Shown piece after piece: positions 1 to 13,700 of a stretch of 64,000 nt of DNA. Where the stretch lies: NCBI GenBank assembly GCA_036873755.1, contig JAVTVY010037334.1:95998-159997 (forward strand). Reading direction: 5' to 3'. Numbering within the stretch: position 1 is the first letter of the stretch; the number at the start of each line of letters is the position of its first letter. The position numbers and the translations under genes are program-made. This stretch comes from Hanleya hanleyi. Lineage: Eukaryota; Mollusca; Polyplacophora; Lepidopleurida; Hanleyidae. A model generated the notes under the pieces. The model did no database searches. It was not told the DNA's origin and saw only the letters and a list, made by a program, of their open reading frames with translations.

Positions 1-1698
1 ATTGTATTGGCTAACTCAATTATCTGTGATTCTAGCAGTAATGAATTGACTGAGCTGAACATGCTTAATTACTGTCCAGCTTTGAAAAGCGAAAACAGTG
101 TGAGTTTAACATGCAAAAGAATCAGACGTAAAAATTTATTCTACAAAAATATTGCCAGCTTTTAGGTCTCTGATAATACACATAATTCCATGAAAGTAAA
201 CAAATATGACCGGCCTCATTGATATTACATGTCAATGTACAATTTATGGTGATTCAGTGCTAAAATCTGTTGGTCTCCTTCAGTATGTTCAGTACATCAT
301 TATCAAACAGATTGGCCGGATAGGAAATTTGCCAGATTAATTTATATTAGTCATGTTAGTAGTGAATATTATATTCATGTTCATTAAATCTCAAGTGGTT
401 AGTCTATTACATCATCCACTTCACACAGCATCCTATCTGCTTGTCAACGCCTGATTGATATAATCAAAGTTTCATCCGTATCATCCACTCTGAGCATAAC
501 ACTACAGGTACTTCCATACTATATCCTGAAATTCCAATAACGTCCCTGGTATAATCAGTTATCTGGGAACTGATTATATCAATCCACTGGGATATCTTTT
601 AGGTATATTTAAAAAAAAAAGTGCAAAATTTGATTTGGAAATGGGATCAGACATTAGTTTTCATAGCACCCCCCCCCCCTCCCCCTCCCCAAAGTAGTCC
701 ATGATCGAGAAAGTGTTCTTGTGTTCACACAGGTTTTATTTACATCATTGATGGTGTTATATGTACATGTACCTGGTTGAATGAGTACATGGCACTTCAC
801 AGGTGTCCACCATCCGTGATGTGGCGAGTATTATACAACAATCGTGTGGGCTTGTTGGCATGGTAACCCGACACTGCATGGAAACTCGACAGCCTTTCAG
901 CCTGACATTCAATATCATTATTACACAATCTGTTCTCGCATTAGATTTTATCATTAGTTTACAGCTTCAGAACAGATTGTGATAATTAAGTGTGATCATA
1001 ATATATCGCCAATGTTATCTGTGGAGCTAATGTAGTAAACATAGTGAACAAATCAAAACGCAAGCTAGCCCAGAACACGAAATGTTTCACCCAAAGCACA
1101 TGTAAAGAGATTAATGTACAATTTACGAAAGTATATGCGCTGATCATTCACTAACTGTATCAACAATGAAGCGCACTCAAATCAGTCTACTACTTACATG
1201 TTATAATTGGATATACATGTATCCTTAAATATAGAATTAATTAATATTATAATTTTTTTGGAACACTTCTTCTTATACCCTGACCATTTCATCAATTTTC
1301 TATTGCAATGAATTTTATCAGTCCATTTTTCTGGATTGAATGATTAGAACATTTACTTATCCATCTAATAATTCAATCACAGGAAGTGAAATTTACCACT
1401 CTAAAATCTGGTGGTGATCGAATTAATCAGAACAGGAAGTTGACAAAATGGTTCGAAATCATTCATATAATCCTTTGTTTCTTTGTTATTTCAATGGTTT
1501 TTAGAGGTTCATCAAATTTATTAGAACAACAGCCCATTGGATTTTGTCCGCAAACTTGGGTTTGATTGAATTTTGATAGGGTGATTGAATTATTGGAGGG
1601 ATTACCATATATAAAGCCTGGCGCATGATTGTATGAATACAGACACAGCATGTGAGATTATTGTACCTTTAGCACTCGCACGCTTCTTCCTCCAACAG
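1..1698. other. Intron or upstream sequence, no exon recognised
   Basis: No coding stretch with convincing splice sites was found. The interval holds a C/T homopolymer run near 669-690 and most of a MITE copy beginning near 1362. If TOGARAM1 is read correctly, this is intron between TOG2-encoding exons further left and the linker exons. Confidence 0.5.
1362..1605. mobile_element. MITE copy (family with AATAATTCAATCAC ends)
   Basis: The left end CTAATAATTCAATCACAGG and right end GATTGAATTATTGGAGGG are inverted repeats of each other. Other copies or fragments with the same ends occur near 5820, 6832, 38327, 48364 and 50200. Non-coding. Confidence 0.6.
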
Positions 1699-1740
1699 AT
1701 GATGTTACTCCCCCTGATAGTCCCGTGGATCAGCGTGAAG
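1699..1740 (+). CDS. TOGARAM1: TOGARAM1 candidate 42-nt microexon
   Basis: A strong pyrimidine tract and CAG precede 1699, and GTAGCC follows 1740. The exon is phase 1 at both ends and reads DVTPPDSPVDQRE plus one base. That base joins in frame to the next exon, which starts GT-AAA-GAT, giving G-K-D. It is too short to be certain, and transcript data would decide. Confidence 0.4.
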
Positions 1741-4700
1741 GTAGCCCCCACCTTACCCACTGTGTGCTCTTTGTTTAACCTTTCACCCATGCCCCTCGTC
1801 TCCAAACATGTATACCCACTGACTTGTCCCTTGATTTCTTGCCTTTGAACCTAATATTTGTTCACAATAATGGTGACTGGTGGTGAGTCTGTGGATTAAC
1901 TAATGCACTGGTTGGAATATGAACATACACCATAGTACTAATACATTTAAGATTGTTTGGTTTCCGTTTTCATTTGTGAAATTTAAGGAACAGTATTAAT
2001 CCAGTGTGATTGGGGTTGTGGTGATTTGAAGGTGTTAATTACAACTTCTGATATGGGAGATTTGCTGTCGCTGCCATATGTAATTTAATACAGAGTTCAT
2101 ACAGTTACTGGATATTCCTGGAATTTGAATTCCATCTTGGAAAGTGCTTAAAAAAATAGGTTTATACCCTGGAAACTCCTGGAAAATCATCATTTGTGGT
2201 TCAGATGATACACAATATCTCTATCCTATCAACACTATAGTAATAATCATGTCAAAATTTTTGCAGGGTACGAATTATAAAATGTTAAGGGCAGCCGTTT
2301 CAAGGCCACTTTGGCCTTGCTGGCATCTAATTACCTAGAATTTGCAAAGGGACACCAAGGCAAGCAGGGAGGGCATACAAATCCATCGGCTTTTGCATGG
2401 CCTTGGGTGTAATTCGCACCCTGGCGCGTATTACACCCAAGGCCATGCACAAGCCAATGGCTTTGTATGCCCTCCCTGTTTGCCTTGGTGCCCCTTTGCA
2501 AATTCTAGGTAATTAGATGCCAGCAAGGCCAAAGTGGCCTTGAAATGGCTGCCCTTAACATTTTATAATTCGTACCCTGTTTTGTAAATATAGTGCTGGA
2601 AAAGTCCTGGAGAAAAATCTATATCAGCTTGAAAAACTCTAAAAATGACCTATATCAGCTTGAAGAACTCTTGGAAAAAGACCCATATCAGCTTGTATAA
2701 CTCCTGGAAAATGTCCTACATGTATATAGGGCTTGAAAAACTCCTGGAATTTTCTTCGAATGGAAGTGTATGAACTCTGTACATGGTTCACTCTACAAGA
2801 AGACTAATTTCACGTTCATCAACTAACAATCACAATTGGTGCCCTTCATATCTATCGAGCACTGTTCAGGCCTTGTTTTTCATCACTATTGACAGGAATT
2901 CAAGTAGATTCTCACAATCCAGCTCCAGTCCATGGTAATCCAATGCTATTATGAATTTATGTCTATACAGATTGCTAAAAAAATTTACAGGCATTTGTTG
3001 GATTCCCGAGAATTATTTGGCGCAAGTGCTGACAAGTATCGGATTCCCATGGAAAAACAAGCCCTGCTGTTATCTATTGCCATGGGGAGAAAGATATACT
3101 GCTTGTACTGTCAAATTATTCCACACAGAACTGAATTAGGATTTGTGGTACCCGCTTTTATCAGACCAGAACAGATATCTTTTAAGTCAGTTTTCAGAAA
3201 TATGATGATGGTGGTGGATGACAAATTGCTCATGGTTGAAACTTATATTCCCAATATCAACACATTAGCCAACATTTTTTATTTTTCCCAGATCCGAGTT
3301 GATCAGTTGGTACATCTGACAACATTTCCTCGATTAGTATATTTTTATAACTAAGAACGTGAATAATTAGTTTTATAACTGCAGGATGCAAGAGCTTGCC
3401 CAATGGAAGCCTTATGTCAAAAATCTGTTGAAAACACAATTTTCTCTGTGAAATTCATCAACATATGACATGTTTCTCATTAATTTATGTAGGTAAAGAT
3501 CTGGTCGATGACACACCAATACCGCTCAAACCCACCCTGGCTCGTGGGTCTGCCACTCAACGTAGTAAGGTCCCACCCATTATACCATCCAGTGACAAGT
3601 ACTACACGCCCCGCGATGATGACAGAGACAGTGCTTACGCCCCCTCGCTGGGGAGCACGACGGATACAGAATCACAGTGACAAGTACTACACGCCCCGCG
3701 ATGATGACAGAGACAGTGCTTACGCCCCCTCGCTGGGGAGCACGACGGATACAGAATCACAGGCTGAGGTAACTACATCTTTACCCAAACATGTTCTCAA
3801 ATCTGTGTTTGAGGGACTTCATTTGTCGTACCATATTAATTATTAATGTGCTCTTGCTAACTGAAAGCTACATGAGGATACTTCCTAAAATTTATATAAA
3901 TAATAATAATCTTTGATAATAAGACTGAGTAATATTAATCCTTAGCTGAACAGGCAATTTTTGAGTGGGGGGGGGGGGTTATAATTTTTGAATTCTTTAA
4001 CACTTACCAAATATTTGCTTCAGTTTCTGGCAAACCTGCACAGTTTCATACAATTTGCATGAAACGAACAAATTCTCTTCGAGATGCTTGAACAGTCAAC
4101 CAGAAGTAAAGACAACCTCAAAGTGAAGCTCCAACATTCTGAACTTTTACTTAGCAAATCTTTTTTCTTTGACAGATGATGCATTCCTTACGACAGATCC
4201 GTAACAGTGCCTCCAAGAAAAAGGCCGCTAAGATATTTGAGAAGTTGGAGAAGCAGGCCAGTGTGACGTCTCGTTCCCCCTCCCCACCACTCTCAGACTT
4301 CCTCATGGAGAGCGGCTTCTACGGTTCCTCTAAAGACGACTGGTCTGATTGGCCGAGTAGAGAATCGTCTCGTAAAGGAGGGTAAGAATACTTGTCTAAA
4401 AGTTCTGACCGTCTCAATTTTCTGACAGCGTGTTGTTCTTCAGGAGCCAATGAAGGGAGATAATCAGAGAGATTATTTGTTTCTGTGCTATCCACAATTA
4501 ATCTCTACAGAAACTTTCATGATTGGCTGGATTTTCTTCCATTTTTCTTCACAGGCCAATGAAAATCCCAGATTTCTTTTAGAAAATTTGAATTGACCAA
4601 TCAAATGGTTTAAAACTGGAATATATCCCATGATGCACTGTTTCTATAAAATACATTGCATTGCTTGAAGAGTCTTTGACCTGACATGAGTACTCTCATA

Positions 4701-7700
4701 AAGGACATTTTACAACAGTGATCCTACAGCTTTCCTCTCCTTATATGACCTAATTGATCATTTTCCTAGATCTCGTTTATCAAAGAAGTTGTCTGGTATA
4801 CAGTGTTATTGGTGATATATGGATATTGAGAAAGCTTTGCAGCTCAATATGAACTGATTTAAGGGTTTTTTCTCCTTTCCAGAAAACGTGCTGAAGCTCC
4901 TTTTGAAGCCAAGCCGAGGCTCGCCCGTACTGGTTCACTGAAGGAAAAGAAAAGTTACACTCAAGCCGACCACGATGAGAGAGTCATCAGACCAAACCAT
5001 CAATTGGAGTTTAACCCGATGGGCGGGGTAACCTTCAGGAACAACCAGAACTCGGACGTTCAGATTGTGGGGAGAGGATATGGGGAGGATTCCAGTAGTC
5101 TGGACAATAAACCTTCCTCTATCCTCAACAACAAAGCCAGGGACAGGAGAAGACTCACCAAAGGTCTGTACCTGTTCTCTCATATTATTTCTTCTCTGTT
5201 TTCTTTTTACCATGGAAACATTCATTTTAGGACATAAATGTATCATTTCTTGCAAGCGCCACTTACTAGTGCCATACCCAGGGTCTGATATCAATTTTGA
5301 TCTAAGTTGGACTCTGTAACTCTGGCAGATTCACATGGCAGAGATAGAAATTGAAAAAACCTATTTGGCCATGTAGTTAACCTATTTGGCCATGCAGTTA
5401 ACCTATTTGGCCATGCAGTTAACCTATTTGGCCATGTAGTTAACCTATTTGGCCATGCAGTTAACCTATTTGGCCATGTAGTTAACCTATTTGGCCATGC
5501 AGTTAACCTATTTGGCCATGCAGTTAACCTATTTGGCCATGCAGTTAACCTATTTGGCCATGTAGTTAACCTATTTGGCCATGTAGTTAACCTATTTGGC
5601 CATGTAGTTAACCTATTTGGCCATGCAGTTAACCTATTTGGCCATGTAGTTAACCTATTTGGCCATGTAGTTAACCTATTTGGCCATGTAGTTAACCTAT
5701 TTGGCCATGCAGTTAACCTATTTGGCCATGTAGTTAACCTATTTGGCCATGTAGTTAACCTATTTGGCCATGTAGTTAACCTATTTGGCCATGCAGTTGT
5801 TCAATTTCTGGCTACAGTAATTCCTCTAATAATTCAATCACAGGAAGTGAAATCTCTCACCATAATATTATTATTATATTTTTGTTATTTCATTGATTTT
5901 AGAGAGTGATCAAATTTATTAGAACACCTAATTGAACTTTGTCCTCTAACTTGGGGGTGATTGAATTTTGATAGGTGGATTGAATTATTAGATGGATTAT
6001 GATAACTTGGCCGCCCATATATTATATTTTGTTCATGAAATTTTAGAGACAGACCCCTCTCCCCTCTGTGAAGTAAAATAATACTAGAAAGTAACACCCC
6101 TTCTGTCTCTTCTCTCTTGTGGTTATGGAATTTACAACTTTCAATATATTCCAAATTCAGTTGGCCTTCCTTAAAACCATTGAAACTTTTGAGGAATTTA
6201 GACTCAATTGGCCTTTTAGGAAATCATTGAATTTAGAATATTCTCCTTTCCAAAAAAAAAAATGAACTGCCAATAATTCATGAAGAATAGTTAAATTTCT
6301 TACGAAACTGCTTTCTATTTCTGATACAAATTCATGCATATGCCTAACATAGTCTAGAATTAATCTAATTATATCTATAAAGTAGATGTGTATGGGTATT
6401 TGACCCACCACACCATAGGTATTCTGCAGTACTACTACTACTGATTTTATGACTTTATTATTCTATTCGTTTCCTCGTGAGACAGGCTCTCTATGCAACA
6501 TAACACATTACAATTACAAAAATAGTCTACACACATCAGTGTTATCTGTGATCAGTCAGTGTATGTGGTGTCCTGAGTCCGTGACCAACTCCTGCATGTT
6601 CTGTGACCGAGTGTGCCAACCAAGCTTGATATTCTCACATGCAGCTCATTAACATCATTAATTAACATGTCTACATGCGGTGTTAACCAGCTTAATCTAC
6701 ACATAATCACTAACCAACCATTCTTATGTATTCTCTGTAACATGGCATTCAATTATAAGAAATTGATGGCTGAGACAAAATTTACGTTTGTGATCAATTC
6801 TCTTATATTGAAATTGTGCGACAGTAAAGGTTCTAATAATTCAATCACAGGAAGTGCACCTTCCCACCCCAAAATATTGGGTGATCAAATTTATTAGAAT
6901 GGAAAGGTTTTGTTTCATGGGCGGATTTTTGGAGGAAAAACTATTTTGACATTATGGACCGAGCCAGATGAGTGGAAACTCATTTACCTGCAGAGAGAAA
7001 GGGGTGGACTTAAAATGTTATTTTATTTTTATTGTCACCTCCTCCCTTGAGAAAAAAATAAATAAATCCGCCCTGAAACAAAGAATGAAATTGGTGTGGC
7101 CTTGGTGATAAATTCTTCACAATCTGAGGTAATTTTTGGGAGTGATTGAATGTTAATAGAGCCATTGAATTATTACTGTGTTTAACATATCAACATTCAA
7201 CCACACCCTGTCAAAATATGATCAACGTACAGAGAACAAATTTGGTCAACAAATGCAATTTTACTGGCTCGGCTGAGAAAATAGTTATCCTGTGATTGAT
7301 TTATCATTAGAGAATTTATTGTAGATAAAACCAACAATTATTAATCTTATATCCCGATTACCGTTTTTAATTCACTTGATTCACTTGAGAATGTTTCAGA
7401 GAAATATGTGACAAGCATCCTTCTCAAACTTTGTTGCTTTAATGTTATGACGATGGCCTAATTGTGTTATCACTGTGGCCTACTGTACATGTAATTGTGT
7501 TATCACTGTGGTCTAATTGTATTATCACTGTGACCTAATCATGTTAATGTATCACTGTGGCCTAAATCATGTGTGTGTGAATCCCACTAAACTGTTGTGT
7601 GACCTGTTGTGCACTGGTCGCCAAAAATGTGAGAAATTCCAAAATAAACTCGGCTTTAATTTATGTTGATGTTTTGGTAGTAACCACCCGTTCCCCCCCA

Positions 7701-10700
7701 ATCATTATAAACACTGAAATACAGCCAATAATGGTGGTGAATGACACATGACAATGGTGCACAGTTGCCTGGGATTCACAGACATCTGGCAGGCAGGGGA
7801 GGCCACTCTTGATTGGCCAGCTTGCTCTGGTTGTGCTGTCTGTGTGTGTTGATATTTGATTGGCTGACTGTCACATGCAGGCTCGTCGCTGTCTCCCCTG
7901 GGAGTGGCCTCCATGCACGGTTACGGGGCTCTTGACCTGGAGGAGGATAAGGTGCCCAGTCAGGACAACATTGGGGTTATAGGAAGAGGTACGTGTAACA
8001 GCCGGTTACCATGGATACCTAGTTCAAACCCACAGATTTTAGACTTAGTATTGAATTTCAGTTTCAGACTTGTTTTTTTCTTTCTTTTTTTCCTTGGTAT
8101 TACCATTTGAAGGATGAGTGAATTTTGCATAAATTAATCTATACTTTGCATTTATCTAAACGTATGTGTAGGGACATATATCAATGCATATTCGAAAGAG
8201 AAAATATAAAGAATATCAAACAAATGAGAAAAATCTATGGTCTTAATTCATTGTCAGTCAAAATTGTCAGGACAGTTAATTAAAATGAAATCTTCCAGAT
8301 ATTTGTTTCTTTGGCTAACTTTATTGGAGTTACTTTTGTTTCCTATCTTCATGGGAGAGAAGCTTGAAAGGACATGGATAAATTTGTTTTGATTACCCAA
8401 TAGAAGATTTACTCATTAAAGAACTATTGCCAAAAAATTCAGGGAAGAAACCTTTGCATGAAGTATTGTTTGACGATTATATATACTGATACATTACAAT
8501 GTATTACCTGAGATAATTTGTATTTCTAAACTACTTACTTGGACAATAATATCCACCTTCCGATAATCCCTGATCTTATAAATTCAGGGATATGTTTGTA
8601 TGTGTTTAATTCTTTTAAACTACTTCAATTGTTAAACTGACTTTACCTTGTTAAAATTTGAATATGCTACCACTACCATCTAAATACTCTATTAGTCTCT
8701 ATTTAATTGCTGTCAAAATATTTCAGCTTTCCCTCCCTCAACTCGGCCTGCAAAACACACATATCTCCTTGTGCTTTTGTCTCCAGACCAGTCGATAAAA
8801 CAGTATGCTTAAAAATATCTGTGTGCGTAAAATACAGAACTCCCTCATTTTATATTTAATGCACTTTTACTGTGTGTGTTGATGGTTTGTTGCTTAACAG
8901 TGCTATTCATAATGCTTGGTTTTAATGTCGTGTGTTCAAAAGCTGCACAGCAGAGTGACTCCACTTTCATGACTTTATTACACATGTTTATATATGTTTG
9001 CACTGACATCCTTGAGACATGACCCCTGACCCATATTTGTTGTCTGTTTTTTCATTGCTATATGTACAGTTTCGAACATGCAAACAAAGCCGGTAATAGA
9101 CTCACTTTATGTATTGTACACAACTACATGCATATTTATGGCTGTACATAAAGTTGATCAAGTTTTTTTTATCCCAAACCTTTTCAATATTGGAGATGGT
9201 TGTCAGGGATGAGCCGTTATTAGTGGGTGAGGGATTATACTTTAATACCCTCTATGATGGTGGGTTGCATTATCTTTGGCATTTTATTAAAAATCCTGAT
9301 TTACATGTGATGTTATTTGTGGTGAGTATCCAGGGCTATAAAACTATTTAAGTTGATTTTGAAGACTAGTCTAGTCCAGACCGCAGTTGTTTCCCTTGGT
9401 TACCATGTTTTCATGTCTGTTTCCCTCAGGTATGTTTGATACCTCGGGCCTATCAGACCAGGCGGCCAATAGCTCCTCATCTCTGGACCGACCAGACAGG
9501 AAGCATATGCGACAGGCCAAGAACTACCCCACGGGCATCTATGGTATCGGGGTGAGACAGAACTCGACAGATAAACCTGATATAGGCAGTTCTGGAGACG
9601 AGTGGGAGGATGTAGATGATGTAAGTATGGTCATTGTACCTTGTCTCTTAATGATCCCTGCTATTGTTCTATCGTCACGACATCATCGTTCAGCAGTAGC
9701 CCAGTAATAACTACATAACTTACATTGTCACCCACATGTACGCCATTGCTCCCACTAATTATTGAATGTTTCTTGAAGCTTTATTGTCAAGAGAATGCTT
9801 ATGATACAGTGGATTCAACTCGCATTCAAGGCTTTATATTATACACTAGACATGATATTTAATGGTGTACCCAGATTGAAAACCAATGTCCAGGGAATTT
9901 CTGCTTCAGTCATATCAGTTAAGCATCATACTACCTAATTTGTTTGAATTTGGGATTTTCAGTAGTTTCTCTAATTTGGGTTGGGAGCCCCCTAATAAAA
10001 AAAATAAATAAATAAAATTTAAAAAAATTGCTACACTTAATGGGTGTGCTCAAATTAAGGATCTATCTGTAAAACCCTGCACCTACTGTATACTTCAGAA
10101 AGTTCAGTTAGACAAAAATCGTCTGTAAATTGTAATAAATGAGACCAGCTTGTGTCTGCTAGCCATGGGTCTGATGACTCGATGACATCACTGCTACACC
10201 AATAAGACTATATTACCATTTCATTTATTGCCACTGCAGCAGTGTGTTGTACCATACTGGTTGACTTGTCTTTGTTGTTTCAAATCAGACAGTGAAGGAA
10301 TCAAATTGAGAAAATATTTGTTGCTGAAACATGAGGCAGATGACATTCTGAATTGTATTCTGATTTCATTCAGCTGAATGGACAGACAGATGGACAGACG
10401 CTAGATTAGACCAGACTCGTGAAGTTAGTGTACTAAATATGTTAGATGAACAAACTGTATACCTAGAGTAAACATTAGACTATTGACCACTGGTTATAAA
10501 TACATATATGTATGTTTACAAGTACTTGACTTTACTCCGGAATTGCTTTAGAAACCAGTTATGGTCTTGATAATAATGGCCGCTTCAAAAGTGTCAAGAG
10601 TTTGTACAAATGGAAAGTGGGGCCTTGAAACTGACGAAAGTAGGCCATTCACAGAGTCACACCCAGAACAATTCTTTCTAGGAAAGTTTGTGTGAAATGG

Positions 10701-13700
10701 CATCCATACTACATACAGAGTTCTTTCATTGATCAGCTCCCAGCCTATATGCCTACAGAATTCAACATAATATACAAGGCCTTTGGAACCAAGTCTGTTT
10801 ATATTTCCCGTGTTAAAAAGCTAGTTTTTTGTGGAGTGGGACGGGTGATGCCATGAAGTGGTAGACAGTAATATTGATATATTGATATATTCCTCTTGAT
10901 CAATATGTGTAGGCTATATAGCCAGAGCAGCGGCCCGCCAGGTACAGTCCTCGATCCGCTCTGTTTATATAGCGTAATGAAGAAAGCTGATCAATTCATG
11001 ATCTGTGTACCTCATCTTTGATGCTGGCAATTCTGGGGGGATAGTCCACCCGCGGTGAGCGCTTGACCATTATTTAGTACAATGTTACTCTCTGTTTTTC
11101 TTCGATCATTGGCCGATACTATTTTATGTCCCGGGTCCTTATCTTTGAGATACTTGAATAATATTATGGTGCTCAACCCCGCGTTGGCGGGATGGGATTG
11201 TTCATTACCAGGCTGAATAGCACAGATCTCTGCGTTATTCTCTCGCTCGGCCGAGTTGGACTAATCAGATAATTGGCATCCCATACTGTCACCGCCACTT
11301 ACAGTGGTAACGGACTTGGGTCGGTTATTTGTATTGATTATACATACTGTTGAGCTGTCAATTTTGACAATGGCGTTTTTCGATTCAGAGAAGCGCTGTT
11401 GTAAAGCTTTTCTTTCAACTTGTTCAACGTACATCTTGTGAAAGGCAATCTATAATATTGGCAGTTCAGAGAGACTGGCGTTGAGAGAGAAGTGGAATAA
11501 TTTTCTGGTGCCGGCGTACCTGATATTTAATATTATTAGCTGTGTGTTGCTGTCTCTTCGATAGTTCTCGTCACCATATTTTGCCATCATAATTAACCTT
11601 TCCAGTGATATACGCTTTGGATGTCTGTACATGTGCCTGTATTCTGTTCTCATACATGATAGAGGAAGAAATTCAAAGAAGTGTGCTGTCTTCCATTGGA
11701 GCCGACTGTCCATTGTTATAATTGTGCAGTCTTTCTGATTCAGATAGTTTGGATGGGACATGGATCGATATTATGTGTTCGGATCATTTGGAGAGATCAT
11801 TTCCTAATGTCTCTGTTGTGATGAACACGGATCATTTCCTAACTTCTAACTCTGCTGTGATGAACACGGATCATTTCCTCACTTGTAATGTGGTCAGCCT
11901 GCTCTACTTATGAGGACATCACGTGGGACAGGTGTACTGAAGGTGTGGTCGAGTTATCCAGCTTGTAATGCTCTATTGACAGTGTGTAATGACGGGTGGT
12001 ACTAACAATGGGCCGATGTTTGTCTTATGTGATAATCTGTCCATGTACTCGTTTCACCCTATCAGGTCTCGTTACACTGTCAATACATCCTACTGTCTAA
12101 ATATTGAACCAATGCTTGCCATATTTCCCTGGTTATATATCGGTTAAATATTAATGATGCTAGAAAATGTATCATAATTTTAGATGGGGAGTGGGGTGCA
12201 TTAGGACAGAGAAAATCACTGGAAATAAATATGACATGTCTTGCCACAACTGCATAAACAATATAATTGAGGTTCCTGGTAAGATGTAGGTTTATTTTAT
12301 GTTTTCCATACCATATACAGCTCCATCAGCTACATGTATAAGAGGCAATAATTAATTATTATTACAAATTGAAAATTTTGAAATTAAAAGCACTGTATTT
12401 TGTCAAGCTTAATATTTTACTAACTCTGCCATAGCTAATTCTTTTTACCTGTCGCTTATTGATTTTTTTTTACTCCTGAAAGATTTGTTTAGTAGTACCG
12501 GTACATTTGTTACCTAAGTTTACCCTAGAGGCATGATATTAGGTACATGTACCAGAACATTCAATTATAACACAGCTAGCCTACATACATCATGTATATC
12601 ATCCGACCACTGACAGAGGTTCTTGAATTACATGTCTATATATTACAGTGGTAATCCTTTTAAGTGATTCAAGCCATTATCATTAATGAAAGTGGAAGAT
12701 TAGGGATGTATACATGCACAACCCAGTTCTCTCGGTGTAAGGGCCCTCGGTGGCCGAGTGATCTAAGGCGCTTCACTGGTGACCACTAGCCTCACACCGC
12801 TGAACCGGCACGGGTTCGAGCCCAGCTGGTCCATGTGTGGAAGTTTGTCAGTTACTTGCCGACGGGTGGTGGTTTTCTCCGGGTACTCCGGCTTCCTCCA
12901 CCAACCAAAATGACTGTCACCATATGAGTGAAACAAACTTGAGTGTGACATAAAGCCAAATCCCCCCACCCCCCTCTTGGTGTAATTTTGTGGTTCGTAA
13001 TCTCCCTCTCCAGCACATACTTACAGCAATTTGGGCAGACGTTTAACTGTTGATTTAGATTAAATATGGTAAATATGCATCAAATTAGCCTAATAATCCT
13101 GGAAAGGAACATTAGGCTTACATTGAGGATAATTGTGACAACACAAGTCGAAAATAGTCCAATTATCACTCATTAAACAGTGTAGCCCAGGTGCAGAAAA
13201 TACGAACCACAAATCAACATGGAAGATCCCATGTCCATGCATGTGTAGATGCATCGGGACAATTGTTCTGTCTATGGCATAATTTGGGAATGGCAGATTG
13301 AGGCAGACATTTCCACTTCGGCAGTCACTGCTTACACATATAAAATGTTTAATTCACAGGATGTGTACAATATCTCCATGTCTAAGACAACACGAGATAG
13401 GATGGCCCAGAAAAAACAACAACGACAAGAGGAGGTGGACAAGAAGCGAAAAGACAAGGAGGAAAAACTGCTGCTGAAAGAGAAAGAAAAACAACAGGAG
13501 AGACTAAGACAACTGAGTGATGTCGAGGGCCCTGGAGAATGTAAGTACACCTTGTTTTATTGCATTCTCATCTTCGGTAATTCCTTAATAATTCACAGAA
13601 ACTAAATGTATTCTTCCACTCAGAAATACTGAGGTCATCAAGTTTCCCTGGAACAGAAAGTGAAACTAAAACATACATGAAAAGAGTTGTTCACGTATTT

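Noticed and set aside
2932..3354. 140-codon plus-strand frame before the duplicated TOGARAM1 exon
   Set aside because: No recognised motif, codon use resembles the AT-rich intron, and no splice arrangement fits the phase 1 acceptor at 3493.
12741..12823. tRNA-like sequence with A and B boxes
   Set aside because: It is the 5' head of a SINE: the body and tail follow directly and part of it recurs at 29993. The cloverleaf arms do not pair well enough for a functional tRNA.
9621..13359. Additional TOGARAM1 exons in the 3.7-kb intron
   Set aside because: Flanking exons are already in phase 0 with each other and no open segment with good sites and protein-like composition was found.
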